Position numbers and translations under genes: made by a program. The notes beneath the pieces are model-generated. The model did no database searches, was not told the origin of the DNA, and saw nothing but the letters and a program-made list of their open reading frames with translations. Below are positions 1 to 8,455 of a stretch of 50,784 bases of DNA, piece by piece; the stretch's first letter is position 1; each line of letters starts with the position of its first letter. The stretch is from an uncultured Bacteroidaceae bacterium (GTDB lineage Bacteria; Bacteroidota; Bacteroidia; Bacteroidales; Bacteroidaceae), in contig CAJGCU010000003.1 of the NCBI GenBank assembly GCA_904501945.1, positions 1-50,784 on the forward strand, read 5' to 3'.

Positions 1-162
1 AAAAAACACGCTTAATTAATTTTTCTCACGGATTACTCGGATTTTGCTAATCCATCCGCGACGGGATTAGTTTTAACCAGACCGCTTCACGGTCGATTAC
101 AGGGATTGGGAGGATGATTTTTTGATGCATTTTTATTTATCGTCTGGGAAGTGCTTGTTTGG
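1..162. other. Intergenic stretch at the window edge, no gene seen
   Basis: No credible reading frame is present. The stretch holds a CACGGATT/ACTCGGATT imperfect repeat near 27-45 and a possible hairpin (CTAATCC at 47-53 with GGATTAG at 64-70) followed by TTTT. That hairpin could be the terminator of a plus-strand gene lying outside the window. Nothing else is supported. Confidence 0.4.
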
Positions 163-226
163 CGTACCCCTCGGGTCCGATGTACCGTACCCGAGGGGTG
201 CGGCATGGTGGACCCGAGGGGTACGG
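163..226. repeat. GC-rich three-hairpin palindromic element, copy A
   Basis: The outer arms CGTACCCCTCGGGTCC and its exact reverse complement form a perfect 16-bp stem. Between them is a second hairpin, CCGTACCC-GAG-GGGTGCGG. The core is ACCC(CTC or GAG)GGGT, and the middle unit here has loop GAG. The same architecture recurs at copies B (10599), C (19232) and D (42887), always between genes. Copy A lies just beyond the terminator of the sigma gene. This resembles REP/BIME-type elements. It contains no ORF, and its function is unknown. Confidence 0.85.
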
Positions 227-236
227 TATAGAAAGA

Positions 237-275
237 GAGTGAGTTCGCTGAATTTCTATTTCAGCGAACTCACTC
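237..275 (-). terminator. Strong hairpin downstream of the sigma factor gene
   Basis: A perfect 16-bp inverted repeat (237-252 with 260-275) has a 7-nt loop. On the minus strand it lies 24 nt past the stop codon of the sigma gene and is followed by TCTTTC. It is the likely intrinsic terminator of that transcript. Confidence 0.75.
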
Positions 276-298
276 TTAGTATAGGTGTATTTATGATT

Positions 299-892
299 TT
301 ATGATGCCAAGCTGATGCCACGCTTGAATGCCATGTGGCGAAGGTTGATGATGGCGTAGCGCATGCGGCCAAGGGCTGTGTTGATGCTGCAATTGGTCTT
401 TTCTGCAATTTCTTTGAAGGAAAGTTCGTCATACACACGCATCATGAGCACCTCGCGCTGGCTGTCTGGCAGCAGGGCTATCAGCTCTTTCACTTCCTTT
501 AGGGTTTGCTGGTCAATCATTTCCTGTTCACGATTTTCGTTGATGGCAATATCGGCATTGTTGAACAGGTCAACTTCTGTGGCATCGTTGGAGATGGTTT
601 TCTCTGCATTCGAGGTGCGATAATAGTCGATGAGGTGGTTGTGTACGATTCGCATCATCCATGATGAGAACTTTCCGTTCTCGGCATATTGCCTGTTTTT
701 GATGCGTACAACCATCTTGATGAAGACATCCTGAAAGAGGTCTTCAGCTAATTCCTGATTTTTTACGGAATAAAGAATATAAGAAAATACTTTGCTTTCG
801 TATCGTTTCAAAAGCGCGTCAAAAGCAGAGTCATTGCCTTCTGTGTATAAACTAACGAGCTGTTCATCAGCAAGTTCGTTGAGTTTTTTCAT
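299..892 (-). CDS. ECF-type RNA polymerase sigma factor
   Basis: This 197-residue protein has the two domains of a group 4 sigma factor. Region 2 spans about residues 20-95, with the acidic AEDLFQDVF core-binding helix at 49-57 and the SSWMMRIVHNHLIDYYR segment that contacts the -10 DNA. Region 4 spans about residues 128-190, with a helix-turn-helix in LSFKEIAEKTNCSINTALGRMR. No anti-sigma gene is adjacent: Fmt lies 126 nt upstream and a terminator lies downstream. A near-consensus -7 box sits about 90 nt upstream, so it probably has its own promoter. The regulon cannot be inferred from this window. Confidence 0.93.
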   Translation of the reverse strand: MKKLNELADEQLVSLYTEGNDSAFDALLKRYESKVFSYILYSVKNQELAEDLFQDVFIKMVVRIKNRQYAENGKFSSWMMRIVHNHLIDYYRTSNAEKTISNDATEVDLFNNADIAINENREQEMIDQQTLKEVKELIALLPDSQREVLMMRVYDELSFKEIAEKTNCSINTALGRMRYAIINLRHMAFKRGISLAS

Positions 893-983
893 TATGCTTA
901 ATGTTTTGGTTTAGCGTAATGTCTCTTCTATAGGCAATGATTTTTTGGGGGTTGATAATATAAATAATGTTGTTATGATGCTG

Positions 984-1014
984 CAAAGTAACATCTTTTA
1001 TTTGAAAAAAGCAA
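984..1014 (-). promoter_or_regulatory. Candidate promoter of the sigma gene
   Basis: Read on the minus strand there is a TTG (1012-1014), a 20-bp spacer and TTACTTTG (984-991), one base from the Bacteroidetes -7 consensus TAnnTTTG. It implies a leader of about 85 nt. It overlaps the region next to the end of fmt. Confidence 0.5.
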
Positions 1015-1018
1015 GTTT

Positions 1019-1975
1019 TTATACAAAAAAATTGTTTTCTTCCAACTTGAAACCTCGCAGCAAGTCGGAAATTGGCATTTTTTTCTTGCCTTCCAACTGC
1101 AGCGTTTTGACGTTGAGGAATCCGTCTGCTGTTGCAATTTCCATATTTGTTTTTCCGTCTGTTCGGATGGTGCCAGGCTTTTGTATGGAAGAGTTCTCTA
1201 CTTTCTCCGCTTCATAGATTTTCACTGCTTTTCCGTTTAGTGTGGTCCATGCTGCAGGGTAGGGACTCAATCCGCGGATGAAGTCGTACACTTTCTTGGT
1301 GGTCTGATTCCAGTTGATGCGGCAAGTGTCGCGGAAGATTTTTGGTGCAGGTGTCAGGTCGCAGTCTTTGATTTCGTCTTGCGGGATGGCTTTGACTGTT
1401 CCTGCAATAATGTTGTCAACGGTTTCTGTGACCAGTTTTCCACTGAGCAGCATCAGTTTGTCGTGAACAATCTCTACATTGTCGGTTTCTTCGATAGGGA
1501 TTCGTACTTGCTGGATGATGTCGCCTGTGTCAATCTCGTGTTTGAGGAAGAAGGTTGTGATTCCTGTCTCAGTGTCGCCATTGATGACTGCCCAGTTGAT
1601 GGGGGCGGCACCGCGATATTTGGGCAAAAGGCTTGCATGGGCATTGAATGTGCCGAGAGGCGGCATGTTCCAGACGACTTCAGGCAGCATGCGGAATGCC
1701 ACAACAATCTGGAGGTCGGCCTGAAGGCTGCGGAGCTCTTCGATGAAGTCTGGGTCTTTGAGATTGGCTGGCTGGAGAATTTTCAGTCCCTGCTCTAATG
1801 CGTATTGCTTGACTGGGCTTGGCTGCAACACGCTGCCGTGTCTGCCCATAGGTTTGTCGGGCATGGTAATGACTGCTACAACATTATACCCTCCCTCGAT
1901 GAGTGCGCGCAGGCTTTCTACCGCAAAATCGGGGGTGCCCATATATACGATTTTCAAACTTTCTTTTGTCATCAT
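1019..1975 (-). CDS. fmt: Methionyl-tRNA formyltransferase
   Basis: Fmt formylates initiator Met-tRNA using 10-formyl-tetrahydrofolate in the cytoplasm. Residues 10-20 (VYMGTPDFAVE) form the start of the Rossmann domain. The active-site stretch at 110-121 (FNAHASLLPKYR) supplies Asn111 and His113, and Asp149 in HEIDTGDI completes the catalytic set. A C-terminal OB-like tRNA-binding domain follows from about residue 210. The length of 318 matches the family. The start at the first of two Met codons follows a purine-rich leader. It is the last gene of the minus-strand run behind the CLC gene, with a 63-nt gap. Confidence 0.97.
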   Translation of the reverse strand: MMTKESLKIVYMGTPDFAVESLRALIEGGYNVVAVITMPDKPMGRHGSVLQPSPVKQYALEQGLKILQPANLKDPDFIEELRSLQADLQIVVAFRMLPEVVWNMPPLGTFNAHASLLPKYRGAAPINWAVINGDTETGITTFFLKHEIDTGDIIQQVRIPIEETDNVEIVHDKLMLLSGKLVTETVDNIIAGTVKAIPQDEIKDCDLTPAPKIFRDTCRINWNQTTKKVYDFIRGLSPYPAAWTTLNGKAVKIYEAEKVENSSIQKPGTIRTDGKTNMEIATADGFLNVKTLQLEGKKKMPISDLLRGFKLEENNFFV

Positions 1976-2038
1976 CTTTTTTTTCTCTTTTGCCTTTTAT
2001 CCTTTTTCGTTTCTCACATTTCTCTTTTGGCGCTGCGC

Positions 2039-3925
2039 CTATTCTTGACTGAATTTTATCAGTGTTTCGCGATAGCTGGTGAAGAGTCCTGACCGTGATA
2101 TGAAACCTATGTAAATGTTATTATTATCTACTACAGGAAGATTCCAGGCTCCTGTGTCTTCAAACTTTTTTGCTGCTACTTTTAGCGAGTCGTTGACAGT
2201 CAGGATGGCTGGTGGCTCTTTCATGAAAGAACCCACTGTATATTGGTGGTATAGCTCTGGACGGAACATATATAGTCTTACCGAATCGAGCGAAACAACT
2301 CCTGTGAATTTCCCGTTCTTGTTGATGACGGGGAAGATGTTTCTGTGTGACTTTGAAATGGTTACAACGAACTTGCTTAGAGGCATGTCTGCCATGACGG
2401 TTTTGTAGTCAGTTTCAATGAGTGACTCCAGATTTAGCAACGTCAAAATGGCATTGTCTTTGTTGTGCGTGATGAGCTGGCCGCGGCGTGCCAGACGCAT
2501 GGCGTAGATGCTGTGTGGTTCGAAGATGTTGATGGTCAGATAGGAAACGACTGATACAATCATGAGCGGAACGAATAGGTCATATCCGCCTGTGAGCTCG
2601 GCTATGAGGAAGATGCCAGTCAATGGAGCGTGCATGACACCTGACATGAGTCCGGCCATCCCGTAAAGTCCGCAGTTTTTGGGTGACAGGTAGAAGGTGC
2701 TGCTGTCGGCGAGTCCAAGCCCCAAGTCCCAAAGGTTGGCGAAGATGAAGCCTGCAATGCACCCTAAGAAGAGGCTGGGTGCAAATGTTCCACCGCATCC
2801 ACCGCCACCATTTGTGGCTGTTGTGGCAAAGACCTTGAAAATCAGCACTAAACCAAGGTAGATGAGCAGATTGCTGTCGTTCTCATAGAAAAGGGTGTTG
2901 TGCATGATTTCTTTTGCCGACGCATTGTTAATCAGCTGGTTGATAACATCGTATCCTTCTCCGTACATGGCTGGGAAGAAATAAATCAGCAGGCCTAATA
3001 CGACTGCTCCGAGCAGGAATTTATATCTTTTCTTTTTCAGTACTCCAAAGACTTTCTCAAACCAGTTCATGGCACGTGTAAAGTAGAGGCTGACCAGTCC
3101 GCAAGCTACGCCCAACAGCAGGCATCCAGGGATGATGTCGATGGAGAAGGTTTTGCTTAGGTTGAAGTCGAACTGGGGCGCTGTACCGTAGAACGCGTAT
3201 GAGACACAGGCTGAGGTGATGCTGGTGACCAGCAGCGGAAGTAGGGACGAGAAGCTAAGGTCGAGCATCAGCACTTCGAGCACAAAGACTAATCCTGCAA
3301 TAGGAGCCTTGAAAATGCCAGAAACGGCTCCTGCTGCACCGCATCCCACTAGCAGCATCAAGGTTTTAGGTGGCAGATGAAAGCGTTTGCCAAAGTCTGA
3401 ACCCCATGCTGCACCTGTCAGCACGATTGGGGCCTCAGCTCCTACCGAACCTCCGAATCCGATGGTGATGGCGCTGGCTATGATGCTGGACCAGCGGTTG
3501 TGTGATTTGATTCGGCTTCGACCTCGCGACATGGCATACAGTATTTTTGTGACGCCATGGCTGATGTCGCCTCTGACGATGTACGTTACGAAAAGCATGG
3601 TCAGAAAGATGCCAATAGCGGGGAATACGAGATAGAGCAGGTTGGTGTCTTCTGCTTCGAATCCAGATGTGAGGAGATGCTTGATTTCTTCAATCAGAAA
3701 CTTCAGCGCGAAGGCTGTAAGACCAGTGCATAATCCTACCATCAGACTGAGCATCAGCACGATTTGCTTTTCTGTGTGCTCACCTTTAATCCAATCGGTA
3801 ACGATTCGATAAAGCTTGATTTCCTTGCGTCTTATTCCTGTGATATTCATGCGCTGCAATTCTTCAAAATATGAAAATTTCTTTTTCAATCCTATCCCCT
3901 CTGTCTTCTGCTCTTCATCTTTCAC
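2039..3925 (-). CDS. CLC-family chloride channel/transporter with C-terminal CBS pair
   Basis: This 628-residue membrane protein has a CLC core at about 50-480 and two CBS domains at about 505-620 that probably sense nucleotides. The selectivity motifs are visible: GSVGAEAP at 159-166 with the gating glutamate E164, and GGTFAPSLFLG at 378-388. By eye, the position of the proton glutamate E203 of E. coli ClC-ec1 is valine here (PIAGLVFVLEVLM, near residue 218). Valine at that site is usual in CLC channels. The gene lies between sua5 and fmt. The first 20 residues are low-complexity and the true start could be a little further in. Confidence 0.93.
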   Translation of the reverse strand: MKDEEQKTEGIGLKKKFSYFEELQRMNITGIRRKEIKLYRIVTDWIKGEHTEKQIVLMLSLMVGLCTGLTAFALKFLIEEIKHLLTSGFEAEDTNLLYLVFPAIGIFLTMLFVTYIVRGDISHGVTKILYAMSRGRSRIKSHNRWSSIIASAITIGFGGSVGAEAPIVLTGAAWGSDFGKRFHLPPKTLMLLVGCGAAGAVSGIFKAPIAGLVFVLEVLMLDLSFSSLLPLLVTSITSACVSYAFYGTAPQFDFNLSKTFSIDIIPGCLLLGVACGLVSLYFTRAMNWFEKVFGVLKKKRYKFLLGAVVLGLLIYFFPAMYGEGYDVINQLINNASAKEIMHNTLFYENDSNLLIYLGLVLIFKVFATTATNGGGGCGGTFAPSLFLGCIAGFIFANLWDLGLGLADSSTFYLSPKNCGLYGMAGLMSGVMHAPLTGIFLIAELTGGYDLFVPLMIVSVVSYLTINIFEPHSIYAMRLARRGQLITHNKDNAILTLLNLESLIETDYKTVMADMPLSKFVVTISKSHRNIFPVINKNGKFTGVVSLDSVRLYMFRPELYHQYTVGSFMKEPPAILTVNDSLKVAAKKFEDTGAWNLPVVDNNNIYIGFISRSGLFTSYRETLIKFSQE

Positions 3926-3969
3926 TCTCTTTTACTCTCTGCTCTTCTTTGAACTTCACTTTTTGCCTT

Positions 3970-4536
3970 TCACTCTCTTATGATGGTGAATTGTCCGTTG
4001 GCACTCATCTTGATGATGCTGCTTGGCTTATGCTTTTCTTTGCATTGGCGGTTGTATTTGACAACATAATCAACTGCATTCTTGATTTCGTCGCTAATCG
4101 CGTTGAATGTCTGAGGAGTGGGTTCGCCGCTGATGTTTGCGCTGGTGCTGACAATCGCTTTCTGGAAACGGAAACAAAGTTCTTTGCTGAATTCCTCGCG
4201 GGTAATGCGTATTCCGGCACTTCCGTCTTCAGCAATGAGGTTGGGGGCTAGTCCTGAAACTCCGTCAAAAATGACGGTGATAGGTTTCTCGCTTAATTCG
4301 ATGAGGTTCCAAGTGACATCTGCCACGTTTCTTACATACCTCTGTAGACGTGCTTCGCTGTCAACCAGGCAGATCAGTGCTTTGCTGTCTTCTCTTCGCT
4401 TGATGTCATACACTTTCTTGACGGCTTCTGGATTTGTGGCATCGCATCCGATTCCCCACACGGTGTCTGTTGGGTAGAGGATGACACCACCAGCTTTCAT
4501 CACTTCTATGGCTTTTTTTACTTCGTCTTGTAACAT
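3970..4536 (-). CDS. L-threonylcarbamoyladenylate synthase (Sua5/YrdC/YciO family)
   Basis: The family makes threonylcarbamoyl-AMP from threonine, bicarbonate and ATP, the first step of the t6A37 tRNA modification. The protein is 188 residues and consists of a YrdC domain only, without the Sua5 C-terminal extension. Visible motifs are the entrance strand GGVILYPTDTVWGIG (16-30), the basic KRREDSKAL (46-54) and STSANISG (130-137), all in the substrate cavity. It lies between prfC (50-nt gap) and the CLC gene (44-nt gap). The MtaB gene at 47.8 kb matures the same nucleoside by adding a methylthio group. A YciO paralogue cannot be excluded. Confidence 0.92.
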   Translation of the reverse strand: MLQDEVKKAIEVMKAGGVILYPTDTVWGIGCDATNPEAVKKVYDIKRREDSKALICLVDSEARLQRYVRNVADVTWNLIELSEKPITVIFDGVSGLAPNLIAEDGSAGIRITREEFSKELCFRFQKAIVSTSANISGEPTPQTFNAISDEIKNAVDYVVKYNRQCKEKHKPSSIIKMSANGQFTIIRE

Positions 4537-4586
4537 GATATTGCGCTGCGCTAAATAATAAATGACAAATGATAAACGATGAATGG

Positions 4587-6179
4587 CTAAAACTCGCTGG
4601 TGAAGTGGAACCTGATGTGCTTGAAGTCTTGTTGCGCCATCTGGAGCACATAGTTGGAGTCGGCAAGGAATACGTCTCTTCCATCCTTGTCTTTTGCCAT
4701 GTATTGGTATTTGCGTTTCTTGAATGCTTCCAGTTCTGCATCATCGTCACTCTCTATCCAGCATGCTTTGTAGAGGCTGATGGGTTCCCAACGACATTTT
4801 GCATTGTATTCATTCTCGAGGCGATATTGTATGACTTCGAACTGAAGCTGTCCTACTGTTCCAATGATTTTACGTCCGTTGAATTGGTTGACAAACAGCT
4901 GTGCTACACCTTCGTCCATGAGCTGATTGATGCCTTTTTCCAGTTGCTTTGTCTTCATCGGGTCTGCGTTTTCAATATACTTGAACATCTCTGGTGAGAA
5001 ACTGGGCAGTCCCTTGAAATGCAGCAGTTCTCCCTCAGTCAGCGTGTCTCCAATTTTGAAGATGCCATTGTCTGGCAAGCCAACGATGTCGCCAGGATAA
5101 GCCTCGTCGATGGTGTTTTTCTTCTGGGCCATAAACTGTGTAGGGCTGGAGAAGCGAACTGTTTTTCCGTTACGCACATGCAGATAGGGGGCATTGCGTA
5201 CGAATTTGCCTGAGCAAACTTTGCAGAATGCTGTACATGAACGGTGGTTAGGGTCGATGTTGGCTGTAATCTTAAAGATGAATCCTGTGAATTTGGGCTC
5301 TTCTGGTTGCACAAGGCGCTCTTCGGCTGTTGTTGGTCTTGGATTGGGAGCAATTTCTACAAAGCAATCGAGCAGTTCCTGTACGCCAAAGTTGTTCAAT
5401 GCCGAACCGAAGAATACGGGTGCAATTTCTGCATCAAGATATTTATTTACGTCGAAAGTTTCATACACGCCATCAATCATCTCAAGGTCTTCGCGCAGTT
5501 TTTCAGCATCTTGTTCACCCACACGCTCGTCCAATTCGCTGGAGTTGATGTCCACGTTTACTTTCTCTGTCACCATCTGTTTGTTGGGGGTGAAGAGGTT
5601 CAGGTTCTGTTCGTAGATGTTATAAACACCCTTGAATCTCGCTCCTTGATTGATAGGCCATGAAAGTGGGCGAACCTTGATTTGCAACTCGCTTTCCACT
5701 TCGTCAAGCAAATCGAATGGGTCTTTGCCTTCACGGTCCATCTTGTTGATATACACAATGACAGGTGTCTTTCTCATGCGGCACACTGTCATCAGTTTAC
5801 GTGTTTGTGTCTCGACACCTTTGGCTCCATCGATGACGATGATGGCTGAATCCACCGCCGTTAGGGTACGGAACGTATCTTCTGCAAAGTCTTGGTGTCC
5901 TGGTGTGTCGAGGATGTTTACTTTGTAGGGTGGCAGGCTTTGATCAACATGTGGGGGCAAGTAGTCAAACTCCATCACGGAGGTGCTTACCGAGATACCA
6001 CGTTGCTTTTCGATTTCCATCCAGTCGGAGGTGGCAGTTTTCTTGATTTTGTTGCTTTTTACTGCACCAGCAACCTGGATTTGACCTCCAAACAGCAGCA
6101 GTTTCTCTGTCAGTGTTGTTTTTCCTGCGTCAGGGTGCGAGATAATCGCAAACGTTCTTCTTCTTTCTATTTCGTTCAT
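4587..6179 (-). CDS. prfC: Peptide chain release factor 3
   Basis: RF3 is the GTPase that ejects RF1/RF2 from the ribosome after peptide release. The 530-residue protein has the G1 loop HPDAGKTT at 15-22, the G3 motif DTPGHQDF at 91-98, and NKMD at 145-148. It also carries the SDWMEIEKQRGISVSTSVM switch region typical of RF3 rather than EF-G. Domains II and III follow to a normal C-terminus. The start codon lies 3 nt after the rfbD stop, which suggests translational coupling. Confidence 0.97.
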   Translation of the reverse strand: MNEIERRRTFAIISHPDAGKTTLTEKLLLFGGQIQVAGAVKSNKIKKTATSDWMEIEKQRGISVSTSVMEFDYLPPHVDQSLPPYKVNILDTPGHQDFAEDTFRTLTAVDSAIIVIDGAKGVETQTRKLMTVCRMRKTPVIVYINKMDREGKDPFDLLDEVESELQIKVRPLSWPINQGARFKGVYNIYEQNLNLFTPNKQMVTEKVNVDINSSELDERVGEQDAEKLREDLEMIDGVYETFDVNKYLDAEIAPVFFGSALNNFGVQELLDCFVEIAPNPRPTTAEERLVQPEEPKFTGFIFKITANIDPNHRSCTAFCKVCSGKFVRNAPYLHVRNGKTVRFSSPTQFMAQKKNTIDEAYPGDIVGLPDNGIFKIGDTLTEGELLHFKGLPSFSPEMFKYIENADPMKTKQLEKGINQLMDEGVAQLFVNQFNGRKIIGTVGQLQFEVIQYRLENEYNAKCRWEPISLYKACWIESDDDAELEAFKKRKYQYMAKDKDGRDVFLADSNYVLQMAQQDFKHIRFHFTSEF

Positions 6180-6182
6180 TCT

Positions 6183-7055
6183 CTATAATTTACTAATACA
6201 TTCCTGCAGCGAATCTTCCCAATGGGGGATTTCTATACCGTATGTATTCTTGATTTTTGTCTTGTCCAGCACGGAGTAATGTGGTCGTGCTGCTGGGGTA
6301 GGGTATTCCGCTGTGTGAAGCGGCTTCACATGGCAGGTGGTGATGCCTGCAATGCGATGGATGGCTTTTGTGAAGTCGTACCATGAAGTGACACCTTCGT
6401 TGCTGAAGTGGTAGATGCCTGGTACGATGCCCTTATTGATGGCAGTGAAAATGGCTGTTGCCAGGTCTTTTGCGTAGGTAGGTGTTCCCACCTGGTCGAA
6501 GATGACGCCCAGTTCTGTTTTTTCTTTGCCTAGGCGAATCATGGTTTTCACAAAGTTGTTGCCAAATGTGGAGTAGAGCCAAGCAGTCCGGATGATGAGG
6601 TGTTGCTGGCAGTTTGCCTTTACACCTTCTTCTCCAGCTAATTTTGTACGGCCATATACTGAATTTGGACATGTTGGAAGTTCTTCTGTTACAGGTTTGT
6701 AGTTTGTGCCGTCAAATACATAGTCTGTACTTACTTGAACGATGCTGCCACCACGCTTCCCTACCGCTTTTGCCAGATAGCCAGGAGCGATGTTGTTCAG
6801 CAGATTGCAAAACTCTTCATCGCTTTCGGCCTTGTCCACCGCTGTGAATGCTGCGCAGTTCACGATGCAGTCAATGGCATTGTCGTTGACGAAAGACTCG
6901 ACTTCTGACTCGTTTGTGATGTCCAGTTTCTGGGCAGATGAGCCTTCTGGAATCACGACGTCGGTGAAGTAATACTCGTGTTGTGGATTTTCTTTTGCCT
7001 GCAACTGCATCTCGTTTCCGAGCTGTCCGTTACATCCTGTCACTAAAATTCTCAT
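6183..7055 (-). CDS. rfbD: dTDP-4-dehydrorhamnose reductase
   Basis: It catalyses the NAD(P)H-dependent last step of dTDP-L-rhamnose synthesis, supplying surface polysaccharides. The 290-residue extended SDR protein has the nucleotide motif GCNGQLG at 7-13, STDYVFDG at 109-116 and the catalytic YGRTK (Tyr134, Lys138). The rest of the rhamnose pathway (rfbABC) is not nearby. The gene sits inside a housekeeping run rather than a polysaccharide locus. It is 18 nt after the DUF4924 gene and 3 nt before prfC. Confidence 0.95.
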   Translation of the reverse strand: MRILVTGCNGQLGNEMQLQAKENPQHEYYFTDVVIPEGSSAQKLDITNESEVESFVNDNAIDCIVNCAAFTAVDKAESDEEFCNLLNNIAPGYLAKAVGKRGGSIVQVSTDYVFDGTNYKPVTEELPTCPNSVYGRTKLAGEEGVKANCQQHLIIRTAWLYSTFGNNFVKTMIRLGKEKTELGVIFDQVGTPTYAKDLATAIFTAINKGIVPGIYHFSNEGVTSWYDFTKAIHRIAGITTCHVKPLHTAEYPTPAARPHYSVLDKTKIKNTYGIEIPHWEDSLQECISKL

Positions 7056-7073
7056 ATATAACTATTCCTTTGG

Positions 7074-7619
7074 TTAAAATTCCACATCTCCAGCTTTGTC
7101 CTTCTGGTAATAGTCGCTCAGCAGGCCGATGAGCTTGGCTATGTTGCTTATTGCTGTAGCGGTTTCGGCTGAAATGTCTTTCTTCTGCATTCGGAGTAGC
7201 ATCATGCCGTACAACGCATCAAAGCAGTTTTCAATCTCTCCTTTTTCTTGGCTTTCTGCACTTTTCGACCTCAGTTCGACAATGAATGGCAGGGCTTTAT
7301 AGTAAGCAGCCGAGTAGAATGGGTGCTTGCTCGACTTGAGCAACTGCAAATGCAGGTCGGTTAGCAGAATCAGGATATTCTTGTTGATTTGCAGGTGTCC
7401 ATTCTTTTCCACGTTTTCCTCGCGTATCATCTGTATCAGGCTCTCATACCACCCCTTTAGCTCTTCGTTCCTTTCATCGTCCAGCTTGAATTGCGGGATG
7501 TATTCCGCGGCCATCTTTTCTGCATCCAAACCGTAGGCACGCAGTGTGTCTTCTACCTGCCACATGTACAGCAGGTATTCCGAGACGTTCTTTTTCTTGA
7601 GTTGTTCTGCTATATACAT
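7074..7619 (-). CDS. DUF4924 family protein
   Basis: This 181-residue, mostly helical, soluble protein is recognised as DUF4924 by its N-terminus MYIAEQLKKKNVSEYLLYMWQ and the following acidic and amphipathic helices. It has no signal peptide, and its function is unknown. A start three codons upstream (7628) is possible but would overlap the preceding gene. The start at 7619 begins exactly where family members begin and follows the exporter stop by 1 nt. It is probably co-transcribed with the exporter upstream and rfbD downstream. Confidence 0.88.
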   Translation of the reverse strand: MYIAEQLKKKNVSEYLLYMWQVEDTLRAYGLDAEKMAAEYIPQFKLDDERNEELKGWYESLIQMIREENVEKNGHLQINKNILILLTDLHLQLLKSSKHPFYSAAYYKALPFIVELRSKSAESQEKGEIENCFDALYGMMLLRMQKKDISAETATAISNIAKLIGLLSDYYQKDKAGDVEF

Positions 7620-7620
7620 A

Positions 7621-8376
7621 TCAATCAAAAAGATTTAAGTTTGGATTTTCTACAAAAGGAATGAAGTGGAATGTGTGTCCTGTGAGCGCATACACAATCA
7701 TGAGTGCACTTACTACCATTACGACGATGCCAATGATTCTGTTGAGCCACCAAATGACTTTGTGATTGAATCTTGCACGAACTTTGTCAATCAGCCACGT
7801 GAGGATAAACCACCAGAAAAGGGCACCTGCTACAATGGCTAAATAACCCATGGCTTGTACAAATTCGTTGTCCACAAGGATGAATGTAAACTGTCCGAAT
7901 AGAGCGACAAACAGCAAGATAATCAGAGGATTGGACACCGTAATGACAAATCCTGATATGATGTATCCATTCAATTTGTTTTTCGTTTCAACAGGCGCTT
8001 CCTCGTCAATAACCTTGTGTCGTGGGATGCTCTTGAATGTGTACACTCCGAAGGCGAACAACAGCACACTGCCAATAATTTTAATCCATAGCGCAATAAT
8101 GGGGTCTTCGATGATGTCCACCACAAGATACATGAAATAACCTGTGATGATGGCGTAAATCATGTCGCTGATGCTTGCGCCGATTCCTGTGGCAAATCCT
8201 TCCCAGCGTCCCTTGTTCAATGTCCGCTGTACTGTCAGAATGCCTACTGGTCCCATGGGGGCTGATGCTAGCACGCCTATGATGAATCCTTTTATGATTT
8301 CTTCCAGAAACCCCACATCCTGCATCCAGTCTTGAAAGTTTAGTACAGGCATTTGAGGTATCGCTTGTAATACCAT
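7621..8376 (-). CDS. LysE/RhtB-family exporter
   Basis: This predicted inner-membrane amino-acid or metabolite exporter has about 251 residues and six hydrophobic segments. The family signature near the N-terminus reads GFIIGVLASAPMGPVGIL, followed by GRWEGFATGIGASISDMIYA. The frame is open up to 8448, but a minus-strand -7 box (TAACTTTG) at 8404-8411 places transcription start near 8397. The Met at 8376 (MVLQAIPQM) is therefore chosen. It heads the seven-gene minus-strand run. The substrate is unknown. Confidence 0.88.
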   Translation of the reverse strand: MVLQAIPQMPVLNFQDWMQDVGFLEEIIKGFIIGVLASAPMGPVGILTVQRTLNKGRWEGFATGIGASISDMIYAIITGYFMYLVVDIIEDPIIALWIKIIGSVLLFAFGVYTFKSIPRHKVIDEEAPVETKNKLNGYIISGFVITVSNPLIILLFVALFGQFTFILVDNEFVQAMGYLAIVAGALFWWFILTWLIDKVRARFNHKVIWWLNRIIGIVVMVVSALMIVYALTGHTFHFIPFVENPNLNLFD

Positions 8377-8403
8377 GATTGATGATAATTTGAGATTTGA
8401 CTG

Positions 8404-8431
8404 CAAAGTTACGAAAATAAGTTGAATCAAA
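8404..8431 (-). promoter_or_regulatory. Promoter of the LysE-to-fmt run
   Basis: On the minus strand a TTTG (8428-8431) is followed after 16 bp by TAACTTTG (8404-8411), a perfect match to the -7 consensus though the spacer is shorter than usual. It decides the start codon of the exporter. Confidence 0.6.
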
Positions 8432-8455
8432 AAGGCTTCAGCTGGCAAATTCTCC

